NCBI GenBank assembly: GCA_900155495.1
Contig: FTLJ01000233.1
Coordinates: 19,634 to 83,633 of the forward strand
DNA from: Porogramme epimiltina
Taxonomy: Eukaryota > Basidiomycota > Agaricomycetes > Polyporales > Polyporaceae
Direction: 5' to 3'
Length of the DNA stretch: 64,000 bases
The translations under genes were made by a program, and so were the position numbers. Shown here one piece after another: positions 25,104 through 36,336 of this stretch. The first letter of the stretch is position 1, and every line of letters starts with the position of its first letter. The notes beneath the pieces are model-generated. The model searched no databases. It was not told where the DNA came from and worked only from the letters and a program-made list of their open reading frames with translations.

Positions 25104-27245
25104 ATGAAGCTATCTTCAGGCCCTCTCCTAAGCCCTGTGCAAGTTTCAGTAGCATTGGTGCTCGTATTCTTTGCTCTTGCATACACATATTCCTTAAATC
25201 GGTGGAGAGCAAGGTCTCGGGGGCTACTTCTCCCTCCAGGTCCAAAACCGGCGCTGCTCATAGGCAACCTATTTGACTTCCCCACATACAAGCCTTGGGT
25301 CGCATTCAGGGATCTCTGCCTGCAATATGGTACGTTTTGTATTGTGTTACCCCTTTTGCTGAGCTCACAATGATCCGGCGTGCAGGCGACCTGCTACATT
25401 TCCGCATTTTAGGTCAATCTATTCTTGTACTCGGCTCACCGAATGCCATCTCGGAACTCCTGGAGAAGAAGTCCAGCAACACGTCTGACCGCAAGCAGAC
25501 CCCCATGATCGAGCTGTGAGAGTCTGACTGCCCGGAATATCAATGTCAGTCTCCCACTGAAAGTCTGTCTCACGCCTGCCGGCAGCTGTGGCGCGAGCTT
25601 GAATTTTGGTTTGACTCCCTATGGTTCGTGGTGGCGGCGGCACCGGCGCGCGTTTCAAGACCACTTCCGTGAGCACACCAACGAGGATCACAGGGAAATC
25701 CAACGTGCATTCTCGCACGTCTTCCTGGAGAAGCTCCTCACCGACCCGGCGCGCTTCAAAGAGCACATCCGGTAGTATGTGTGCCGCATTTCAAACTTCT
25801 GCAAACATTGCGCGCTGATGCTGTTTGTAGTACGTTTTCGGCGTCGCTTCTGAAGATAGTGTACGGGATCCATGCGGATGAGGAGAACGACGAGCACATG
25901 GAGACTGTCGACATCGCTGTCGACGCGTTCGCGCAGGGTATGGTCCCAGGAAAGTTCCTGGTCGAATTCTTCCCATTCTTACGGCACGTCCCTGTGTGGT
26001 TCCCTGGGGCGCGCTCTCAGAGGCTTTGGGCGAAGTGGCAAGATGCTGGTCGGAGGCTGAAGGACGCCCCATTTACGTACACGGATCAAAAAGTTGTTCG
26101 TCCTTCACTCATGAGAGAAGACGGCGCTGATAGCTTTAGCAGGTTTCGCAAGGGCAAGAAGATGCTCGTCAATCTGTCATCGGAGAGCTTCTCGAAAAAG
26201 CTTACAATGAGTCACCCGACTCCTTCACGGAAGAGGTAGAGATAGCGAAGAATGTTGGGGCAACTGTCTTCGAGGGTAAGCGGCTTTCGTATTGCACAGT
26301 AAACTTCGCCCTCACGCTCATATTGCTACTGCACTACAGCTGGATCCGATACAGTCAGCACATGCCTCCATTCTCATACTGTTCGTACTGACACGAAACC
26401 TACCCTCTAGTCGTTCTCTGCCCTTCAAGCATTCTTCATGGCTATGTCTCTCCATCCCGAAGTTTTGAAAAACGCCCAAGCAGAGCTCGACGCAGTGGTC
26501 GGACCCCATCGCTTACCAGACTTCGGCGACAAGGAAGAACTGGTCTACATCAATGCAATCGCTACAGAGTCCCTCCGATGGCACAACGGAGTACCTCTCT
26601 GCCTCGCACACAGCACCACTGCAGACGATGAGTTCCACGGGTACTTCATCCCTGCGGGAACGGTCGTCTTGCCAAACATCTGGTCCGTGTTTCATAGGGA
26701 TGCTCATCTACGACTACTGAGCGGAGCCTGTTCTCTTACTCTCAGGGCGTGCATGCACGATCCAGAAGTATACCCTGACCCGGACGTGTTTCGCCCTGAG
26801 CGCTTCATCCGCGACGGAAAACTGGACCTGAGCGTGCGCGACCCGTCCAAGTTCGTCTTCGGTTTCGGAAGAAGGTGGGCCCTTCGTGGGGGGTACGATG
26901 CCACCGCGTCATTCCAGACTTACATGGACGACCACAGGATGTGCCCCGGGCGGTATTTTGCTCACGACTCCCTGTTTATCCACATCGCGTCGATCCTGCA
27001 TGTATTCAACATCGGGCCACCATTGGACGAAAGTGGAAGGCCAGTGAAGATCAAATTCGAGCAATCAGACGGTTTCTTGTCGTGCGTAACTAAGTTTGCT
27101 GGAGAACGCACAGCTGACGTTCTTACTCCGCCTTAGGTACCCTGAAGACTGCCGCTGTAGCATTACACCTCGCTCCTCTGAGTTGGAGTTGTTGATCAAG
27201 GAGTATGCGGCTGTCGCACGGAGGGAACATAGTCGTTACGCATAA
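25104..27245 (+). CDS. Cytochrome P450 monooxygenase, array member 5
   Basis: Exon 1 is 25104-25329; the I-helix exon is 26340-26353 (AGSDT); TAA is at 27243-27245. Motifs: LPPGPKP hinge, WWRRHRRAF, ESLR, FRPERF, haem loop FGFGRRMCPGR, PEDCRC. The helix after the C-helix diverges from all neighbours (DHFREHTNEDHREIQ where others have QHFHRDA plus a Tyr-rich stretch). The intron after exon 4 is unusual: the usual Met codon followed by GTGAGT is replaced by GTT followed by GTTCGT, so exon 5 probably begins near 26142 and gains a few residues. If that intron were not removed the frame would end early in the sequence at 26237-26239. Confidence 0.88.
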
Positions 27246-27629
27246 ATCAATGTTTTGATAGACTTGATTTATAACGCGGGAGTGGCCAGGAACTTGGAGG
27301 TCTCTCTACTGGAGCGTGTGCCGAGCGGTGATACGAGATGGACGCAGACCAGATATCCGAACTAGTAAAGCAATCGTAACATGTACAGGGATACAATGTC
27401 CTCTGTTAGCTGCATCAGATACACCCACGAGCCCCCGAGACCTAGTGAAAGGTTTGATGTTTCCGTTTACAGTGCACGAGGTCGGGCTGTTGATATGGAG
27501 CTCGTGCTTAGACGTGTTCTCGAATCCGATAGACAGGATGCGCATAAATTCAGAAGAGATCATGATGACGATTGCCTCGTACAGGCTTAAAAGTACACCG
27601 GGCACGTTTCGTGACTGTTTGCCTGCAAC
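27246..27629. other. convergent intergenic region between P450-5 and P450-6
   Basis: About 380 bases between two stop codons facing each other. Presumably holds both 3' ends; no other feature seen. Confidence 0.6.
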
Positions 27630-29759
27630 CTATTCGGGCCTCCGCGCGGGACCAGCATGTTCCCTTATGAGCTCCGCCGCGCGTCCGGATCTAGGCTTCA
27701 GGAGACAACGACAGTCTTCTTGGAACCTACGAAATGGCGCGGAAATCAGCTGGAGTTCTTGTGGACACTGGTCCTGAAGATGAGCCTACGAGACAAGTCC
27801 ATCCGCCATCCTTGGCACGACTTTGATCGGCGTCCCATCTGCGCCGATAGGAGGGCCTATGTTGAACACATGCAAGATGGATGCAACGTTTATAAAGAGG
27901 GATGCATGTGCGAAATGTCGTCCAGGACAAATCCTGTTCGAAAATGTTTAGACGGAATGCCGCAGTCCTCATTCAGACTCACGACTTACCTCCTGCCAAA
28001 CCCGAACCCGAGCCACGATGGATCTGGTGCGTGGGTGAAGTCAAGCTCCCCGTCGCGGATAAAGCGTTCGGGGCGAAACTCGTCCGGGTTGTCGTACACT
28101 TCAGGGTCGTGTGCACATGCCCTGAGCGCACACATGTCAGCTTTGGACGATTTTGACGGGGAACAACATAGACTTACCAAACGTTTGGTATGATCACGGT
28201 TCCCGCGGGGATGAAATAGTCTCCGAAAACCTCATCGCCAGTCGCGGTATGAGGGAGCCCGAGGGGTAGAACATTATGCCAGCGAAGTGCCTCGAGGATG
28301 ATTGCTTGCACATACACAAGCGCGGGCTCATCGTCGAAGTCCGGCATACGGTCGGGGCCGACGACTGCATCTAGTTCTTCTTGCGCTCGATAGACTACGG
28401 CCGGGGAGAGCGAAAGTGCGAGGAAGGCACCCATCATGGTAGAGTATGACTATTGCAGGTGTGATGATTAGCGTGAGCTCTTCGATGAAATAACCAAAGT
28501 CTTACAGTGTCACTTGCACCTGAAATAGAACAAGTGTCGGTGAGATAAGTCGTGTGTAATTAGAACATTGTGACTAACCTTCGATCGACGTGGCGCCAAC
28601 ATTCTTGATAACGTCAATCTCCGCCTCCAAGTTATGGACCTCCGTAGAGTTAAGTGCCCTACTAAGCAGTTTTCCCAGTACGGATTGCTGCACGTCCGTT
28701 TGATCCTACGAATTGTGCCAGATATGAGTAAAGACGACATACCAAGATCCGGTCGCAATGTTACGAGCCCAACCACATACCATTGAATTTTGCACATATT
28801 CGAACGGAAAGTTCTTCAACCTCTCGCCGGCGGCCTGCCACTTCTGGAACAATCGCTGGGAGCTCGCTCCGGGAATCCAAGATGGTATATGTCGAAGAAA
28901 GGGGAAGAATTCCACAAGGAATTTCCCTGGCACAAGTCCTTCGCTGGCCGACCGCACTGCCTCTTCTGCAGCGTCGACGTATGGATCGTTTTCTTCCATG
29001 ACGTCGATCCCGTAGGAGACTTTCATTATAACTGACCCCATAGCTCTGCGACGTGGTTTTATGAGCATATAGAGCGGATTGTAGTAATAAGAACTCACGT
29101 TCGGAGGTGTTTGGGAAGGTTCTCGGGATCGTCCAGAACATGGGAAATGAGTGTGTGGGCAGAGTTCTTTTGAATAGGCCTATAGCTGAGACTGGCGTCA
29201 CGGTGAAAATATTGCCAGAAAGCTCGCCGGTGCTGTCGCCACCGCTGAGTGTATGGCATCTGCGCAATGTTAAGGCTACTCCCTGATCTGAAAGCAGGCA
29301 GATCATAAGCATCCATTGATAGCGGTGTTTGAAGTGCTCGTCCACGTGAGAGGAGACTCACAATTCGATCATAGGAGTTTGCTTCCTATCGGACGTGTTC
29401 CTGGAACGCTTCTCTAAGAGCTCATATATGGCTTTCGAGCTACTGAGGACGACGATTGACTGTCCAAGAACACGAAAGTGCACGATCTCGCCTGCGATAT
29501 TCATCAATTACAGCACGCTTGAGGCGGACCAAGATAATCACTCGCCGTATTCGACGCACAAGTCTCGGAAAGCTACCCATGGTCTTGAAGTCGGAAAATC
29601 GAACACATTACCGAGGATTGGAAGCGGTTTGGGGCCAGGTGGGAATGAGAGCCCTCGAGTACGCGCTCTCCAACGCACGATAGACCGGAGGTATGCGCAT
29701 GTGCTGAAAACGAGTGTCGCGAGGGTGACGGTCGTCCAGCCGGTGGTGAAAGGCCCCAT
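27630..29759 (-). CDS. Cytochrome P450 monooxygenase, array member 6
   Basis: Starts at ATG 29759-29757; a different-frame ATG slightly upstream gives no P450 N-terminus. Exon 1 is 29759-29546 and the I-helix exon is 28519-28506. The TAG at 27632-27630 follows QEDCRCLLKPRS. Motifs: FPPGPKPLP hinge, GASDT in the I-helix (Gly-Ala where most members have Ala-Gly or Gly-Gly), EALR, FRPERF, haem loop FGFGRRICPGR. Intron 1 begins GCGAGT, a near-perfect GC-type donor. It resembles member 8 most: both read CAHDPEVY, then [14 protein letters not shown], and both have DP-Ser/Trp before the haem loop and end in EDCRCLLKPRS. Confidence 0.9.
29492..29545 (-). other. GC-AG intron 1 of P450-6
   Basis: On the minus strand exon 1 ends TAC-G and the intron opens GCGAGT and closes CGCAG, after which GC-GAG-ATC restores Gly-Glu-Ile. 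The other ten members outside this adjacent pair use GT here. All remaining donor positions match consensus. Confidence 0.7.
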
Positions 29760-30637
29760 AGCAGTCGCAGCGTGAGAGGGTACGCAAGGAACCCATTGCT
29801 TATCTACTTGCCAAAGGAGCCGAGGTGGTGACAGCTGGCCGACATTTCAATAAGGTGCATTTGTAGGAGGCGTAGGAACCAACACAATCGGTGTTCAGAC
29901 ACAGGATGAGACCGAGCACACGGTAGACGTACGATGTGCCCCAATTCCCCGGGTCTGAAAACCCGCAAACTTCCATGCCTCCGACTCCGTTCTCAGAAGA
30001 TCGTCACGCACGGCTATTGGCAATCGTGCCTCTACGAGACATCCTGCTATAGGCTTTCGTTTCTCGATCCGCGCTCGACGGGGTCTCGTGGACGTGGGCG
30101 GGCGGCGAAGGTGCTTCTGATCGACTCTAAGTAAGTCTAGGGGAGATCATGGCGGACACTCATGGGATTTACCAGTGTGTGGGCGGCCCTTTCGAACCAA
30201 TCCGGTCACAGGCGGCGGCCCAAATGCGCTTCTAGCCAATGTTTGCTATCGGAGGGGTTCTGAGATTTGTTCGTGATGCTGCAATATTCTTTCAAAGCAT
30301 GCGTGTCTTATCTTTGACGATGAAGCCCATTGAGAGAAACGAAGAATGCGAAAGCAGTAGAATATGGACGAGGGTCAGAAGTGAGCTTGGCGGTCCCATG
30401 AGCCGCGACGAGGTATTACGGGCGTTCAACGTTTCAAACCCATCTAGTCACTGACGTCATTCAAAATATCGTTTTATTAGTCTTGGATGCTTCTAACAAA
30501 CAACTTCTGCTACGCAGTACCTCCGCTTATCGATTGGAGGGCAATCAATCGCTACACTATGCGATGAAAAAAACGCCTCGTTTGCTACAATATAAAGACA
30601 TCAACATCTTGAGATGACCTCCACGTGAAATATCCCC
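29760..30637. other. intergenic region between P450-6 and P450-7
   Basis: About 0.88 kb between two minus-strand genes. It should contain the P450-6 promoter and the P450-7 3' flank. No coding or repeat feature recognised. Confidence 0.55.
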
Positions 30638-32736
30638 TCAAACATGTCTTCCCACACGCGAAGCTGTTGCATGGGAACGAATCAACTCTTCAGCTTGGAG
30701 GGACCGGGGCGTGATACGGCATCTGCAGTCTACCGGACGCCTGCCCAGCCCAAGGGTGAGCTCAGTAAGAGAAGAGACAACGAGAGGATATGCAACAACA
30801 TACGATAGTAACCCATCAGTCTGGCCTCGCTCAATCTCAATCGGCATACTCCGTTCATCCAGCGGCTGTGTGATATTGAAGACGTGCATGACAGAAGAGA
30901 GATTGATGAAGAGCGCGTTGAGTGCAAAGTAGCGTCCTGGACAGATCCTTCACGTGCACCTTAGAACACAGCTCTGTTGGAAGAGAATATTCACCTACCT
31001 CCGGCCGAAACCAAAGGTGAGGTAGATAGGGTCACATTGGCCCGGGTCGAGTCTTCCATCCTTGATGAATCGCTCGGGGCGGAACACATCCGGATCGGGG
31101 AATACGTCTGGGTCGTGTGTGCATGCCCTACTCACCAGGTACGGGATGAGCAGATGGTACCCGAGTATAGTAGATAGATTGAGTACATACCAGACGTTGG
31201 GAAGTATCACGGTACCTTTGGGTATGAAATACCCGCGCAGCTCCTCGTCGGCGATCGTGCAATGGGGCGCGGCAAAGGGAGTGACAGTGTGCCACCGGAG
31301 AGTCTCCATGATGATCGCGTTGACGTAGACTAGGGACTCCTTGTCTTCGAACTCCGGTAGGCGGTGAGGTCCGACCACTGCATCTAACTCATCTTGTGCC
31401 TTCTTCAGCGTGCCCGGGTGAAGTGAAAGCGCTACGAATGCGGCTAACATGGCATTGAACGTCTGAAACGGTATGAGCAGCCGCCGGGGCGAAGATCAGT
31501 GAAGATGTCACGAACGGTATCTGTACCACCTAAGTATCCGCAGCTTAATCAAGGTACGATGAATGGGAATTGGCGAGAACACTAACCTTCAAATGCAACA
31601 GCACCTACATTCTTCATAACTTCCTCTTCCTCTTTTACGCGGTCCTCGCTGAAACCCGCCACTCTAGACAGCAGCCGCCCTATAACAGACCAACGGATCT
31701 CAGGGAGGTCCTGTTACCATAGGCGTGAGATCACACACATCTGAGAGGGCGGAGCAGACGTACTATTTGCACCTTTACCCTGTCAAAAGGCGCGTCTTTG
31801 AGAGTATTGGCTGCGGTCCTCCATTTCTTAAATAGTGCTTGGAAGCCGGCACCAGGAACCCATTCCGGGACGTGCCTCAGGAACGGGAAGAATTCGACCA
31901 TAAACTTCCCTGGGATGAGGCCTCGGGCGATTCCTTCCATAGCCGGTTCGATTAGACTGAGGTATTCGTCTCCTTCCTCCGCTGCATTGAGACCGTAGAC
32001 AGTTTTCAGAATAGCTGCCGCGAAGGTACTAAAGATATTGAATCAGACATCAGACATACTCATCTGACGAAACAAATTTACTATCGGATGTGCTCCTTGA
32101 GATCATGAGGAGTGTCGAGCAATTTAGCGAGGAAAACGTGTGAAACGGCACGTTGCGTGGGGTGATATTCGACCGCGGCGTCGCGGTGGAAGTGCTGCCA
32201 GAACGCGCGTCGGTGACGGCGCCATCGCTGACCGTATGGTGTGAACGTCATGTTAACATCTGCACCACACCTGGATGCATCGACTCGGTCATTTCTGGCG
32301 CCAACATTCCAATGAGAAATGCGTACTAACAACTCGACGTTAACACTTTGCTGTCGGTCAGAGGTCGTGGCAGAACGCTTCTCGAGGAACTCATTGATAG
32401 CGTCCGTGCTACCGAGGACAACAATAGACTGCCCTAAAACACGGAAGTGGATTACATCCCCTGAATGAAGACATAAGTATAACGCCCAGCGATGCGGGCA
32501 AAGACATACGCGCCATATTTGAGACAAAGGTCTCGGTAGACGAGCCAGGCCTTGAATGTGGGAGAGTTCAGTAGGTTTCCTATAAGCGGAAATCCTTGCG
32601 GTCCTGGAGGGAAGGGTTTGCCCTTGGAGCGAGCTTTCCATCGTAAGTTTGAGCGTACATAGAGGACCAGTAGGACAAGGGCACAGATACATGCGACCCT
32701 CCAAGAGGTATGGGCGAGAGTAATAGCGTTCTCCAT
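30638..32736 (-). CDS. Cytochrome P450 monooxygenase, array member 7
   Basis: Start ATG 32736-32734 (MENAITLAHTSW) puts the hydrophobic anchor at residues about 10-25. Longer upstream frame is possible but reaches past the TATA-like element. Exon 1 is 32736-32514, the I-helix exon is 31529-31516 (GGTDT) and the stop is TGA at 30640-30638. Motifs: FPPGP hinge, [26 protein letters not shown], haem loop FGFGRRICPGR. The C-terminus has PVDCRC, and the residue before it is Arg rather than Tyr. Intron 1 (32513-32461) opens GCGCGT; the nearby GT would break the frame, so either this is a second GC-AG intron or the gene has a splice defect. Confidence 0.85.
32461..32513 (-). other. probable GC-AG intron 1 of P450-7
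   Basis: The position and phase match intron 1 of the other members, but the donor is GCGCGT. Using the GT four bases on changes the phase. The length (53 bp) is normal for this array. Confidence 0.5.
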
Positions 32737-32780
32737 GACCGAGATGTTGGTGGGCTTGTCGATTGGCCATTGTCGGATGC

Positions 32781-32787
32781 TTATAAA
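32781..32787 (-). promoter_or_regulatory. TATA-like element of P450-7
   Basis: TTTATAA on the minus strand, about 45 bases before the ATG at 32736. Confidence 0.4.
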
Positions 32788-34080
32788 CAGCGCGGAGAGC
32801 TGTGAAGACGCTGGAGATGGCAAGGATAGGTATAGCACATACATTTTAACTCAGACCAAGAGTTCTCACGTAGCCGGTGAGAAGACCGACGTATAAAACA
32901 GATGACGGTCCCGAACAGACAGAACATCCGGGATTCTCCCGCAGCCCTTGACGTTGTGTGTGTACCGGGTGAGCGCGGAGCCATTGCCCAATGACCTTGT
33001 GACCCTGAAATGGAGCCAATATAGTCAAATTTCGTCAAGACGAAAGTACGTTTACCTACGACTAGCACAACACGAAATTTGTGCCACAGCCTGCCGGTTT
33101 GCGTGGCGCAGGCCGCGGCTCTGGTAGACGTGGATATGGACTTAACAGTAGTGAGGGAAGCTACATGTCATAGACCTGTCCGCGTACACCGTGATGGCAG
33201 CGGTGCTTGGTCGGCCAAAGGCGTCAGTGACAGATGACGTTCATGGTTTCGAAGCTGCGGAAGTTTACCGAGGAGTGAGATACTTATGCACCCGAAAAAC
33301 AATGCGTTAATTTACTCACTTGATCACTGGAACGGAAGAGTCAACGCCGATACCTGGATGCATATACCCGGGGTGAATAGAAAGTTACGTTGGGGCATAT
33401 CTGAGGGGCCTCCTACCACAAATTTAGTGTCAATATCAGGTGATACCACGAAATTGGAGGGGCGGGATGTAATGCTTCCTCTAGGGAGGCGATCGGGTTC
33501 GAAAGACGCGCTTGAGCGATTGGGGGGAAATCCATCAATTATGTCAGCACGAAGAGCACAATGTGTCAGCAGACGCGGGTAATAGATGCGCCATACTCTA
33601 ACTGAAGTTTGAACACGACTACTTGCTTTGAACAACAAGCCGGAGTACTGGCGTACGCCGAGCCTCTTCCGGAGTAAGAAGCCCTGAAATCCATACGGTG
33701 CCTGAAAGGTATCCGTATGACAGCCGAAAGTGCGTCCATCTGTTTCTAGACTCGATTAAGAGGCTCATCAGCCTGACACACCAAGTTTCGCTCAGGTGTC
33801 TCTGCCCCCGGACCGCACCGTCCAGAAGCGTGGTGAGCCACTTTTCTCTCACTCTTTACCGGGAGTCTGTTCAGCCTATCTGCCGCTATTGACTTTCTTC
33901 ATCTTCCATTCCTAAAAGAAATGTCGCCATGTAACATCTCCGATGCATGGAAGGCCGCTCGTCACCCCCGCGGCTGACAGGCAAAATTCGCGACGTCCCT
34001 GAAGATAACATGTTGTGGACACGCTGTCGAAAATGATCCAAAAATGCGGGTAAGCAGCTCCATTCCAATGAAGAAGCTGA

Positions 34081-34090
34081 CATATAAAAG
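34081..34090 (+). promoter_or_regulatory. TATA box of P450-8
   Basis: CATATAAAAG, a close TATA match, ends about 50 bases before the ATG at 34139. It is the clearest TATA box in the array. Confidence 0.55.
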
Positions 34091-34138
34091 GCACCCAATA
34101 ACATGTCCCAGTAGACCTCGTCTCCTCCGAGTCACACT

Positions 34139-36267
34139 ATGAGTTTCCCTGCAGTGCTCTTAGTCCTCAGTATTCTAGTTGCAGCGTACCTCCGGTCCCA
34201 GTCCCACTGGAGAGCTCGCAGCCAAGGACTACCCTTTCCTCCAGGACCAAGGCCTCTGCCTATAATCGGGAATCTACTTGACACGCCCACCTTCAAGCCA
34301 TGGGTTGCTTATCGGGATCTTTGCGCTCGCTACGGTGAGCATTGTTTCTGACGCTTGGATGTCCTATGTGAACTAACAGTTTCTTAGGTGACATAGTTCA
34401 CCTCCGCGTTCTCGGGCAATCTATTGTTGTTCTCGGCAAGGCCAACGCGATTACTGAGCTCTTAGATCGAAAGCGCTCTGCCAACACTTCAGACAGGAAG
34501 GCTTCTCCTATGGTTGAGTTGTAAGTCAATCATGCTGTATGTATTAGACCCCATTAACCTTCTCTGCCTTTCTAGATCAGGTAGTAGTCTCAACGTCGCG
34601 CTCATGCCGTACGGCTCTTGGTGGAGACGCCATAGACGTGCGTTCTGGCAACATTTCCATCCAGATGCAAGCCTCCGCTACAGACCCATACAGCGGCGAG
34701 CTGTACATGCTCTCCTTAGACGACTCTTGAAGGACCCACATGAGCTTTCAAAACACGTAAGATTGTGAGTCTCTGTCCCATTTATCTAGAATTGCGTGCT
34801 CACGTGTTCTCACGTCAGTGCACTGGGATCAGTCATTATGAACGTCTCATACGGGATCAATGTCGCGGACGAAGATGATAAGTTCGTCCGGGCAGCTGAA
34901 AACGCCGTTCAAGCCGCCAGCGAAGGACTTGTCCCTGGCAAGTTTCTCGTCGAGTTCTTTCCCTTCTTACGACACATACCGGCCTGGCTTCCCGGTGCGA
35001 GCTCGCAGCGTCTGTTCGCTAAGTGGCAGGCTGCCGGGGAGGAACTCAAGAACGTTCCTTTTGAATATGTGAAGCGTTCTATGGTGAGCACCACCTATGA
35101 GTACGCGGCGGCAGCGTCACGCCCAGGTGCTCACTTAAAGTTCGATACAGGACCAAGTGGATACGCAACGATCTGTCGTTGGTCAGCTTCTCAACGACGT
35201 TCTCAACTCAACGCCAGCGAGCAACGTAGATGAAGAAATAGATGTGATCAAGAATGTCGGGGCGACGTCCTTCGAAGGTAAGATTCTCACTGTTCCGGAC
35301 CACTAGTTCCGAGTCTGAGAACTCATTTATTCGTATCTATTCGTTCGCATGGACAGCTGCAACAGATACTGTAGGGCGCCGCACGCCATCTTTCTACGTT
35401 CAAGTGTGCTAATCCCTCCTGAACAGACATTTTCGACTATGATCGGAGCATTTTTAGCTCTCTCCTTACATCCCAGAGTCGTAAAGAAGGCGCAGGACGA
35501 GCTCGACGTGGTCGTTAGTCGTGATCGGATGCCCGACTTCGGTGACGAGGAGTCTCTCGTCTACATCAATGCCATCGTCTACGAGGCATTACGATGGCAC
35601 AATGTGACTCCACTTTCCGTGCCACACGTCGCCACGGAAGACGAGATTTTTGAGGGATATTTTATACCTGCCGGATCAGTGATTATACCGAACGTGTGGT
35701 AAGTCTTCTAACTACCCATTCATGACTCGTTATGCATTTCCTCGTTATATAGAATCTAATTTTCACCTAGGGCTTGCGCACACGATCCAGAAGTGTATGT
35801 AAACCCAGACGAATTCCGTCCAGAACGGTTCATCCGCGACGGAAAGATCGACTTCACTGGCGCCCCGGATCCCTCCTCATTCGCGTTTGGATTTGGTAGG
35901 AGGTATGTTGACATCTTACCTGCATGGCACTCGTAGCCTACAATTTAACAATTGCATATCCCTGTTCATAGACTCTGCCCTGGACGACACTTCGGGCGCG
36001 CGTCGTTGTTCATGACCATTGCGTCTGTTCTCCACGTATTCGACATCGGCCCACCGTTGGACGCTCACGGCGTACCGATCAAGATCGTACCCTGCATGTC
36101 TGATGGTCTCATCTCGTATGTCTTTCATCACCAATTCTGCATATTTCCGGACTGAAGCTGGCCTAACATTTTGTAGCTACCAGGAGGATTGCCGCTGTTT
36201 GCTGAAACCCAGGTCGGCGGAAGCTGAGGCGCTGATTCGGGAGCACTCTGATGCCGTGTGGATGTGA
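34139..36267 (+). CDS. Cytochrome P450 monooxygenase, array member 8
   Basis: Exon 1 is 34139-34334 and the I-helix exon 35358-35371; TGA is at 36265-36267. The anchor is short (residues about 4-18) and the PPGP hinge follows closely. Motifs: FPPGPRPLP, WWRRHRRAFWQ, EALR, FRPERF, haem loop FGFGRRLCPGR, then QEDCRCLLKPRS. The I-helix motif is AATDT: the usual small Gly before Thr/Ser is Ala, a change that may alter oxygen activation. The normal Tyr codon across the exon 3/4 junction is Phe. An extra Lys-Arg is present in the DRKRSANTSDR segment. Best match in the window is member 6, on the opposite strand. Confidence 0.91.
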
Positions 36268-36336
36268 CAGAAGATAGAAGAAGTATATATCAAGAAAGCT
36301 TCCTATCATTGCTATTCCCCACAATACAGCCTGTGT
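36268..36336. other. very short convergent spacer between P450-8 and P450-9
   Basis: Only 69 bases separate the stop codons of the two convergent genes, so their 3' untranslated regions probably overlap on opposite strands. Confidence 0.7.

Larger units (their letters stand above)
32737..34138. other. divergent promoter region between P450-7 and P450-8
   Basis: About 1.4 kb between two start codons pointing away from each other. TATA-like elements lie close to each gene (32781-32787 and 34081-34090). The middle has no recognised gene. Confidence 0.55.

Noticed and set aside
32452..32520. Frameshift in P450-7 between exons 1 and 2
   Set aside because: A GC-AG intron at the family-conserved position restores the frame, and the adjacent paralogue P450-6 uses a GC donor at the same site. 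Kept as probable rather than certain.
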